From: Halorubrum yunnanense
GTDB lineage: Archaea; Halobacteriota; Halobacteria; Halobacteriales; Haloferacaceae
DNA: 57,880 bases
Assembly: GCF_026586675.1 (NCBI RefSeq)
Contig: NZ_JAODIX010000053.1
Coordinates: 1 to 57,880 of the forward strand
Direction: 5' to 3'
Shown here: positions 51,495 to 57,880 of the stretch, in pieces
Layout: every line of letters starts with the position of its first letter
How positions within the stretch are numbered: position 1 is the stretch's first letter
Made by a program: the position numbers and the translations under genes
The notes under the pieces: generated by a model
The model's database searches: none
What the model was told of the DNA's origin: nothing
What the model saw: the letters and a program-made list of their open reading frames with translations, nothing else

Positions 51495-52565
51495 TCAGTC
51501 CAGCCGAACCGCCTCGCCCCGCTCCGAGGACCGGTAGATCGCGTCGATGACGCGCTGGACGGAGAGCCCCTCCTCGATCGTGTTGATCGCGGGCGCTTCG
51601 CCCGCCGCGACCGCGTCGAGAAACGTCGCCTGCTCCGCGGCGTGGCTGTCGCCCTCACGGGTCTCGACCTCGGCGTCGGAGAAGTGGTGCCGCCCGCCGT
51701 CGAGCGCGCTCGCCTCGTGGATCGCGAGCTCGTCGCTGCCGCGGTCGAACGTCGCCCCCGCCTCGGTCCCCCAGATGACGAACTCGTCGTTCGTCGGGCG
51801 GTTCGTCGCCCACGCGACCTCCAGCGAGACCGTGTTGCCGTCGGCGTCGCGGATGAACGCGGACGCGGAGTCCTCGACGTCGAACCCGTCGGGCCCGTCG
51901 TCGTCGCCCCACATGTGGAGGTACGCGTAGTCGTCTCGCCCCCCGAACTCGGAGCGCGTCTCCCCCGACACTTCGATGACCTCCGGGTGGTCGAGGAAGT
52001 ACAGCGCCAGGTCGACGGCGTGGACGCCGATGTCGATGAGCGCGCCGCCGCCGGCGACGTCGCCCGACGTGAACCACGAGCCGCGGCCGGGGACGCCCCG
52101 GCGTCGGACGTAGTTCGCCTCGACGTGGGTGGTCTCGCCGAACCGACCCTCCTCCTGGTAGCCCTTGATCACCTGCACCGGCTCCGCGAACCGGTTGTTG
52201 AACCCGACCATGCAGAACCCCTCGGCGTCGCGGGCGGCCGCCGCGATGCGCTCCGCGCTCCCGAGGGTGTGGGCGAGCGGCTTCTCCAGGAGGACGCCGA
52301 GGCCGGCCTCCAGCGCCGAGACCGCGTACTCCTCGTGGAACCGGTTCGGGGTCGTGACGAGGACGGCGTCGCACTCCTCGTAGAGCTCCGTCTCGTCCTC
52401 GTAGGCGCGGACGCCGAACTCTTCGTGGAATCGACGGCGGACGTCGGCGTCGATGTCCATACCGCCGACGAGGTTGGCGCCGCGCTCGGTCAGCTTCGTC
52501 GCGTGGTGGTTCCCGATCCCACCGAGCCCGACGATGCCGACGGCGACGTCATTCGCGCGAGTCAT
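51495..52565 (-). CDS. Gfo/Idh/MocA family NAD(P)-dependent oxidoreductase
   Basis: 356 aa. Rossmann VAVGIVGLGGIGNHHATKL (~8-26), then the EKPLAHTLGSAERIAAAA motif (Lys-Pro of the family, ~95-112), FNNRFAEPVQVIKG and GGGALIDIGVHAVDLALYFL (catalytic Asp/His in DIGVHAVD). The C-terminal beta sheet domain holds the sugar or inositol-like substrate. Exact substrate unknown. Independent gene on the minus strand. Confidence 0.93.
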   Translation of the reverse strand: MTRANDVAVGIVGLGGIGNHHATKLTERGANLVGGMDIDADVRRRFHEEFGVRAYEDETELYEECDAVLVTTPNRFHEEYAVSALEAGLGVLLEKPLAHTLGSAERIAAAARDAEGFCMVGFNNRFAEPVQVIKGYQEEGRFGETTHVEANYVRRRGVPGRGSWFTSGDVAGGGALIDIGVHAVDLALYFLDHPEVIEVSGETRSEFGGRDDYAYLHMWGDDDGPDGFDVEDSASAFIRDADGNTVSLEVAWATNRPTNDEFVIWGTEAGATFDRGSDELAIHEASALDGGRHHFSDAEVETREGDSHAAEQATFLDAVAAGEAPAINTIEEGLSVQRVIDAIYRSSERGEAVRLD

Positions 52566-52656
52566 GCCCGCAACTTACAACGACCGCTGTTAAGGCTCAC
52601 GCTCCGCTTTCGGGGCCGAGTCGATCCCGCAGAGTCGGACGCCGAACGCCGGGCGC

Positions 52657-53082
52657 TCAGAGGAGCGCGAGGAGCGTATCGAGCAGTTCCACGAGCCAGT
52701 CGAGCGACTCCGCGCCCGGGCCGAGTCCGTCGCCCGACGCGAGTCGCTCGATCCGCTCGGCCTCGCGGCTCCAGACGAACCGCCCGAGCAGCCACCCGCT
52801 GCCGAGGAACGCGACCGCCGCGAGCAGCCGCGAGATCGCGAGCAGCCGCAGGATGAGCGGGAGCAGGAGCACCAGCGCGGCCCCGGCGACGACGTACGTG
52901 ACAGCGGACCCCAGCGATCCCCCGAGCGCCGGATCGACCGCTCCGGTCCCGATGAGCAGCGCGGTTCCCCCGACTCCGAGCAGCAGCGTTCCCCAGACGA
53001 TCGCTCCCAGGATCCGGACCTTTCCGCCGTACCCGGAATCGGCCCCGGGCGGTACGTCGTCGTGAACCCACGGATTGCGCAT
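52657..53082 (-). CDS. Haloarchaeal membrane protein, unknown function
   Basis: 141 aa. A short cytosolic start (MRNPWVHDDVPPGADSGYGG) is followed by three hydrophobic segments: ~22-46, ~56-80 and ~84-104 (LLAISRLLAAVAFLGSGWLLGRFVW). The soluble acidic C-terminus (~108-141) ends in LDWLVELLDTLLALL, an amphipathic helix. No family recognised. It lies between the Gfo/Idh/MocA gene and the ThDP enzyme. Confidence 0.75.
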   Translation of the reverse strand: MRNPWVHDDVPPGADSGYGGKVRILGAIVWGTLLLGVGGTALLIGTGAVDPALGGSLGSAVTYVVAGAALVLLLPLILRLLAISRLLAAVAFLGSGWLLGRFVWSREAERIERLASGDGLGPGAESLDWLVELLDTLLALL

Positions 53083-53171
53083 GCGAATCGTCGTCTCTCG
53101 GACGGCATATAACTCGCTTCAGAAACCCGAAACGCGAGGGACGAAACGCCCCTCATCCCGCGGGAGCGGGG

Positions 53172-54935
53172 CTACCGCTCCCCCTCGGCGCGGCGGGCTC
53201 GCGTCATCCACTCGCTCGCCTGCGGCTCCGCCGCGTCCGTGGCGACCTCGACGAGCGCGGGCCCGTCGCGGCGCCGGGCAGCGTCCACCGCGTCCGCGAC
53301 CGCGCCGATCTCAGTCACGCGCTCCGCGGGGACGCCCATCCCGGACGCGACAGCGACGAGGTCGAGCCCCGCGTCTGCCCAGCCGTAGGCGCCTTCTGCG
53401 AAGCCGTACGAGCGCGACGCCTCCTCGCTGATGATCGCGTAGTCGTCGTTGTTCAGCGCGACCACGGTGACGTCGATCCCCTCCGCGGCGAGCGTGTGCA
53501 GCTCGTGCACGCACATCATGAGCCCGCCGTCGCCGGTGAGCGCGACCACGTCGCGCTCGGGGTTCGCGAGCTTCGCGCCGACCGCCGACGGGAGGCCGGT
53601 GCCCATCGTCGCCCACGAGCCGGGGTTGACGTACGAGCGCGGCCCCGCCGCCGGGAACGAGACGAGCGTCCAGAGCCGGAAGCCGCCGGCGTCAGCCGTC
53701 ACGACGGTCTCCACGGGGAGCGCCTCGCGGACCTCGCGGAGCGCCTCGACCGACGAGAGGGGCTCTTCGGGGTCGCGGTCGTCCGCGAGCGCCGCGAACC
53801 GGTCCTGGTCGGCCGACCTGACCGCCTCGGCGCGGGCGGCGCCGGCTGGCCCGCTCGCGGTTCGCCCGCCCTCGTCGAGTTCCTCCCCGAGCGCTCGCAG
53901 GAACCGGTCCGCGTCGCCGACGACGCCGAGTTCCGTCTCGTAGCCGAACCCGACGTCGTCGCCCCCGAGGGTGACGTGAACGAGCCGATCGGGCATTTCG
54001 ACCGACCACGAGGCGGTCGCGACCGCGTCGAGGTCGGAGCCGACGACGAGCCCGACGTCGGCCGAGCCGAGCAGCTCCCGGAGCCCCGCGCTCGACCCCC
54101 CGCAGAGGACGCCGGCCGAGAGCGGGTGCGTCTCCGGCAGCACCCCTTTTCCTTTATAAGTGGTCGCCACGGGAGCGTCGAGCGCCTCCGCTGTCGACCG
54201 GAGCGCGTCGCTCGCGGCCGCGCGTCGCACACCGCCGCCTGCGAGGATCACGGGCGAGTCCGCCTCCGTGAGCAGTTCCGCGGCGCGGTCGACGGCCGCG
54301 GCCGGCGGAGCCGGCGGCGCGCTCGGTTCCCGCTCTCCGACCGCGGCCTGGGGCGTCCGGCTCGCGAGGACGTCCTTCGGGATCCCCACGCGAACGGGCC
54401 CCTGCGGGTGTTCGCGGGCGACGCGGATCGCGTCGGCGACGGCGGGGACCGCGCCCGCGGGGGAGTCGACGAGGGCGTTCTCCTTGACGACCGTGTCGTA
54501 CGTCTCGGGCGGCGTCTCGTGGATCCCGTCGCCCCCGCGGACCTCGCGCTCGGTCTCGACGGCCAGGTGGAGGAGGGGGACGCAGTCGTTCAGGGCGTTC
54601 TTCAGCCCGTTCATCGCGTTCATGTCGCCCGGGCCGGGGACAACGACCGACGCCGCCATCGCCCCCGGCTCGCTCGTCTCGGCGTACCCCCACGCCTGGT
54701 GGGTGACGGCCGTCTCGTGGCGCGCCACGACGAACCGCGCGTCGCGGTCGGCGAGCGCTCTGTTGAGCGGGAGGGTCTGCTTTCCGGGGATCCCGAAGGC
54801 GACGTCGACCCCGCGGTCGAGCATGTGGTCGACGACCGCCTCGGCGACGGTCGGCGTCGCGGGACCGTCGTCGCTTCCCGCTCCGCGCCGCGACGCGTCG
54901 GCGTCCGAGCCGCTCGGAGACTCGTCGGTGTCCAT
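53172..54935 (-). CDS. Thiamine-diphosphate enzyme, acetolactate synthase large-subunit-like
   Basis: 587 aa from the ATG at 54935; the frame runs to 55001, but the extra residues are Arg-rich and unlike the acidic body. Three ThDP-enzyme domains: pyrimidine-binding with catalytic Glu in VVARHETAVTHQAWGYAE; central SPVILAGGGVRRAAASDAL; pyrophosphate-binding VALTGDGGLMMCVHELHTLAAEGIDVTVVALNNDDYAI (GDG..N motif). Decarboxylates a 2-ketoacid. No regulatory subunit gene adjoins it, so it may be a catabolic or paralogous ThDP enzyme rather than IlvB. Confidence 0.88.
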   Translation of the reverse strand: MDTDESPSGSDADASRRGAGSDDGPATPTVAEAVVDHMLDRGVDVAFGIPGKQTLPLNRALADRDARFVVARHETAVTHQAWGYAETSEPGAMAASVVVPGPGDMNAMNGLKNALNDCVPLLHLAVETEREVRGGDGIHETPPETYDTVVKENALVDSPAGAVPAVADAIRVAREHPQGPVRVGIPKDVLASRTPQAAVGEREPSAPPAPPAAAVDRAAELLTEADSPVILAGGGVRRAAASDALRSTAEALDAPVATTYKGKGVLPETHPLSAGVLCGGSSAGLRELLGSADVGLVVGSDLDAVATASWSVEMPDRLVHVTLGGDDVGFGYETELGVVGDADRFLRALGEELDEGGRTASGPAGAARAEAVRSADQDRFAALADDRDPEEPLSSVEALREVREALPVETVVTADAGGFRLWTLVSFPAAGPRSYVNPGSWATMGTGLPSAVGAKLANPERDVVALTGDGGLMMCVHELHTLAAEGIDVTVVALNNDDYAIISEEASRSYGFAEGAYGWADAGLDLVAVASGMGVPAERVTEIGAVADAVDAARRRDGPALVEVATDAAEPQASEWMTRARRAEGER

Positions 54936-55010
54936 ATCGCGCAGTCGACGGAGCGGGTGTTGAAAGCTTCGGCGTCGGAGCCGCGGGGTTCGCGGTGTCA
55001 ACCGGGAGCG

Positions 55011-56972
55011 CTACTCCGCGACGTTCGTCTCGCGGACCCGCACGCCCTTGCGCGCGAGGTGTCGCATCTGGCGCTGCGCGAACTCCTCCTCGCCGGAGCC
55101 CCGCGTCGCGAGTACGTAGACGAGCGCGGAGCCCGCGGGTCGCATCGTCCGGCCCGCGCGCTGGGAGCCCTGTCGACGTGAGCCGCCGAGGCCGCTGGCG
55201 ACGATCGCGACCTCGGCGTTCGGGAGGTCGATCCCCTCGTCGCCGACGCGGGAGACGACGAGGGTGTCGAGGTCGTCGCTGTCGCGGACCGCTGGCGACC
55301 CGTCTCCCTCAGCCTTCCCGACTCCCTCTTCGCGGAACCGGCGGAACAGCTCGGCGCGATCGCGGTGCGGCGTCTCGCCGCTTATAAACGGAACGTCGAG
55401 GGCGTCGGCGATGGCCTCGCCCTGGTCGAGGAACTCGATGAAGACGAGGGCCTTCTTGTCGCGGTGGGCCGCGAGGAGATATCGGATCTCTTCGATCTTT
55501 GCGGGGTTCTCGGCAGCGAGCCGGCGCCGCTCACGGCCGTCGGCGCTGGCGTACTCGTTCTGCGCCAGTTCGTCGCGCCACGGGACGTAGCGGATCTCGA
55601 CTTCGGGCTCTTGGACGAAGCCGGCCTCGAAGAGGGCGTCCCAGTCGGCGCCGATCGGCTGGCCGATCAGGGTGTAGATCTCCTCCTCGCTGCCGGTCTC
55701 GCGGACCGGGGTGGCCGAGAGCCCGAGGCGGTGTTTGCTCTGAAGTTCCGCCGTACGGCGATAGACCGGGGCACTGACGTGGTGGGCCTCGTCGAAGCAG
55801 ATCAGCCCCCATTTCCGCGAGTCGAACAGGGAGCGGTGGCGGTCCATCCCGGCGATCTGGTAGGTCGCGATCGTGACGGGGCGGATCTCTTTTTGGCCGC
55901 CGTGGTACAGGCCGATGTCGGCCGGATCGACCGTAGAGTGGTCGAGGAGCTCCTCGCGCCACTGGCCGGCGAGCTCGCGGGAGGGGACGAGGATGAGCGT
56001 CTCGCCGCCCACGGCCGCGATGGTCGCGATGGCGGCGACGGTCTTCCCGGAGCCCGGGGGACCGACGTACACCCCGGAGCGGCGTTCGAGGAACGTCTCG
56101 ACCCACGTCTCTTGGTAGGCGCGGAGGTCGGTCGTCAGGTCGATATCCACCGGGTCGCCAGTTTCGAGGTCGCGGTCGTCCTCGACCGGGTAGCCCGCGT
56201 CGTAGAGGGCGCGCTTGACCTCGGCGACGGCCTCCTCGTTCACCCACGCCTCCGTCTCGGAGATGGGTGCCCGGAGGTGGTCGTCGTCGAGGTGCTGGTC
56301 GGCGACGTTGCCCATCAGGCTCTCGGAGGCGGCCTGCAGGACGACATAGTCGTCCTCGTGGGTGTACAGGCGGAAGCGGTGCGCCCGGCGCCACTGGTCG
56401 CGGATCCAGTCCTCGAGGTGCTCGTAGCGGCGCGGGAGCACCGACCGGAGACTCGCGATCAGGGCGTCGGCGTCGTCGAACGGCGCCGCCCACACGTCCT
56501 CCTGCCGGATCCGGTAGAGGTACCCGCGGGTGCCGGGCTCGGTGCCGGTGGTGTCGACGAGGTAGGCGAACTGCGAGAGGCGCGCCCGGGTGTACTGTGT
56601 CGGCCGGTCGACGACGATCTCGCGGCGGTTCGGAAACGCGACGACGCGCTCGCGGGTCGCCAGTCGGCCCCAGTCGGTCGGGTAGAAGACGACCGGGTCG
56701 CTCTCGACGTCGAGCCGGTCCACCTCCCCGCGGTCGACGAGGGCGGCCAGCGCGTCGCGGGCGGCGGACTGCGTCGTCCCGAGTCGGCGGGCGACCTCGC
56801 TGGCGGTCGCGATCGGGCGCTCTTCGCCCTCAAGCGCCTCGTGGAAGCGGTCCAGCGAGAGGTCGGCGTCGGCGTCGTTCTCCCCGGTGTCGCCGGTGTC
56901 GACGTCGTTCTCCCCGGTGTCGCCGGTGTCGGCGTCGGGGCCGGCAGTGGGGCCGTCCGCGTCGTCAGTCAT
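55011..56972 (-). CDS. XPB/Rad25-like superfamily 2 DNA helicase
   Basis: 653 aa. An N-terminal acidic tail contains a duplicated 10-residue block. A winged-helix-like part (~45-85, ASEVARRLGTTQSAARDALAALVDRG) and a damage-recognition-like region follow, then the helicase: Walker A VGPPGSGKTVAAIAT (~303), LILVPSRELAGQW, DEAH box LICFDEAHHVSAP (~392), LGLSATPVR, VVSRVGDEGIDLPNAEVAIVA and QRAGRTMRP (motif VI). The GDEGIDLP and QRAGRT motifs are XPB-like. Likely acts in nucleotide excision repair or transcription-linked DNA opening. Confidence 0.92.
   Translation of the reverse strand: MTDDADGPTAGPDADTGDTGENDVDTGDTGENDADADLSLDRFHEALEGEERPIATASEVARRLGTTQSAARDALAALVDRGEVDRLDVESDPVVFYPTDWGRLATRERVVAFPNRREIVVDRPTQYTRARLSQFAYLVDTTGTEPGTRGYLYRIRQEDVWAAPFDDADALIASLRSVLPRRYEHLEDWIRDQWRRAHRFRLYTHEDDYVVLQAASESLMGNVADQHLDDDHLRAPISETEAWVNEEAVAEVKRALYDAGYPVEDDRDLETGDPVDIDLTTDLRAYQETWVETFLERRSGVYVGPPGSGKTVAAIATIAAVGGETLILVPSRELAGQWREELLDHSTVDPADIGLYHGGQKEIRPVTIATYQIAGMDRHRSLFDSRKWGLICFDEAHHVSAPVYRRTAELQSKHRLGLSATPVRETGSEEEIYTLIGQPIGADWDALFEAGFVQEPEVEIRYVPWRDELAQNEYASADGRERRRLAAENPAKIEEIRYLLAAHRDKKALVFIEFLDQGEAIADALDVPFISGETPHRDRAELFRRFREEGVGKAEGDGSPAVRDSDDLDTLVVSRVGDEGIDLPNAEVAIVASGLGGSRRQGSQRAGRTMRPAGSALVYVLATRGSGEEEFAQRQMRHLARKGVRVRETNVAE
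56871..56930. repeat. 30-bp in-frame tandem repeat within the helicase gene
   Basis: Two units (56871-56900 and 56901-56930) differ at one base. They encode the duplicated DTGDTGENDx blocks near the helicase N-terminus. Slippage in a disordered acidic tail; likely neutral length variation. Confidence 0.85.
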
Positions 56973-57057
56973 TGCCCCCGGTTCGGCCGCGATGCTGAAA
57001 GGGGTAGCGTCCGCGGCCGGGAGGGGAGAGAGCGATCAGGGACGCCCGGACGCGGCT

Positions 57058-57762
57058 TCACCGACCCGAGCGCCCGTGACAGCCGCGGGAGGTGATCGCG
57101 TCCTTCGAGCGGAACCGGCAGCCGCAGTCGGCGCACCGAACGAACGGGTCGCCCGGCTCGGTTTTTAAGCGATGATCGCCGACGACGAACGGCCGGGTCA
57201 CGGTTCGGGGACGGATCCGGTCCGGAATCGGCGTCGACGACGACTCGCTGAGCGCCGCTCGCACGGCGATGGTGTCGACGTCGACGGGGTCCCACCGGCG
57301 GGCGTCGAGCGCCGCCTCGCGGTCAGCCACCTCGGTCCACCCGGTGACGACGACGGGAGAGTTGGTCTCCGTGTCGCCGACGACGACGACGAACCGGATC
57401 CCGCCCTCGACGAGGGCGAACCGCCAGCCGTCGGTCCGGTTCCACCGGAGCTGGCCCCGGCGGATCGCGTCGCTCACGGTGCGGGTCGACACGTAGCGAC
57501 CGGGCTGTTCCAGCCGGTCGCGGAAGTGATCGGTGAGGGCGTAGAGCCCGGGGTCTCGGATCGGCGGGTCCTCCGCGGTCCGCGAGACCGAGTGCCGCCG
57601 ATCCGCGGACGAGCTCCGGCGACGGGAGTCTCCCGTTTTGGGGTCGAAGGGGAGGTCCGACCGGCGAGAGCCCGCCGGCGCGGTCGTGGAGGCGGTCCGA
57701 CGCTCCGTCGATCCGGGACGGGATGACTCCGCGTCTCCCGGCCCGCCCTGTCGGGAAGCCAC
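57058..57762 (-). CDS. Conserved haloarchaeal protein with a C-terminal zinc-ribbon-like motif
   Basis: 234 aa. The first ~65 residues are Arg/Ser-rich and disordered, unusual in this acidic proteome, so an internal start is possible. The middle (~68-155) is a compact alpha/beta domain: DPGLYALTDHFRDRLEQPGRYVSTRTVSDAIRRGQLRWNRTDGWRFALVEGGIRFVVVVG. The C-terminus has CADCGCR and a late Cys/His pair (RGCHGR) that could hold zinc. Fold looks DUF4258-like (weak). A CTTAAG-containing AT-rich box lies ~25 nt upstream. Confidence 0.7.
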   Translation of the reverse strand: MASRQGGPGDAESSRPGSTERRTASTTAPAGSRRSDLPFDPKTGDSRRRSSSADRRHSVSRTAEDPPIRDPGLYALTDHFRDRLEQPGRYVSTRTVSDAIRRGQLRWNRTDGWRFALVEGGIRFVVVVGDTETNSPVVVTGWTEVADREAALDARRWDPVDVDTIAVRAALSESSSTPIPDRIRPRTVTRPFVVGDHRLKTEPGDPFVRCADCGCRFRSKDAITSRGCHGRSGR

Positions 57763-57864
57763 TGTGTGTGGGTACAGAGCGTGTTCTTAAGTGTGTTACG
57801 GCGCCACAGGGGGCGGTGTTCAGATAAGGATTGAAAGGTGAGGCGGTGCGTTTTCAAAGTGTCT

Positions 57865-57880
57865 ATGCCCGAAAACGACC
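57865..57880 (+). CDS. Possible start of a gene cut by the window end
   Basis: ATGCCCGAAAACGACC starts here and reads MPEND before the window ends. A GTTTTCAAAG stretch lies 15-20 nt upstream, closer than usual for a TATA box. The 102 bp between the two divergent starts could hold both promoters. Too short to identify. Confidence 0.3.

Noticed and set aside
54936-55001. N-terminal extension of the ThDP enzyme
   Set aside because: Arg-rich and unlike the acidic body; it lies in the promoter gap between the helicase and the enzyme.

Overview
The window is chromosomal DNA of a haloarchaeon, most likely Halorubrum or a close relative. Nearly every protein is very acidic. GC is high with strong third-position GC, most genes have a TATA-like box 25-35 nt before the start codon (leaderless transcription), and the content is archaeal: F420 genes, Cdc48, an XPB-like helicase, a nondiscriminating-type AspRS, a BHB-intron tRNA, a ubiquitin-like SAMP/MoaD protein and Tat lipoproteins. 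The genus is inferred from sequence flavour, not from a search.

Region 1 (1-5.6 kb) is accessory and lower in GC. It holds a chemotaxis transducer, a decayed tail resembling IS1341-type TnpB with palindromes behind it, and two toxin-antitoxin pairs (MazF with its antitoxin; ribbon-helix-helix with PIN). A degenerate direct repeat of about 35 bp occurs four times, always in the same orientation, and separates these modules like cassettes. This is one of the two most interesting structures in the window.

Region 2 (5.6-42.8 kb) is mostly housekeeping. In order it carries cofE and a Mer-like F420 oxidoreductase; a second transducer; a site-2 protease; a TIGR00300 (LOR/SDH) protein with a GNAT; UspA, rhodanese and photolyase; a short GlpA-like oxidoreductase; a CDGSH protein; tRNA-Tyr; carB; cdc48; larC; aspS; a Tat lipoprotein pair; NAD kinase; a KaiC-like ATPase; tRNA-Gly; an M28 peptidase; NAD synthetase; an HTH regulator; truA with UspA; and a cyclophilin. 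nadK and nadE lie only 4 kb apart.

Region 3 (42.8-50.2 kb) is bounded by two inverted copies of a GC-rich intergenic repeat element of 430-550 bp. Each copy begins with a TATA-like box, has a core with a 37-nt perfectly conserved block, and ends in a tandem array of about 57-bp units that each carry a TATA-like box. Between them lie a D-2-hydroxyacid dehydrogenase, a cystathionine gamma-synthase-like enzyme, tRNA-Glu with a 36-nt BHB intron, an AbrB-PhoU regulator, and a ubiquitin-like protein operon followed by an FAH-family hydrolase.

Region 4 (50.2-57.9 kb) is almost entirely on the minus strand: a DUF418 membrane protein, a Gfo/Idh/MocA oxidoreductase, a small membrane protein, a ThDP enzyme of the acetolactate synthase family, an XPB-like helicase and a zinc-ribbon-like protein. 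A new gene may begin at the very end on the plus strand. No CRISPR array, rRNA or intact transposase gene was seen.
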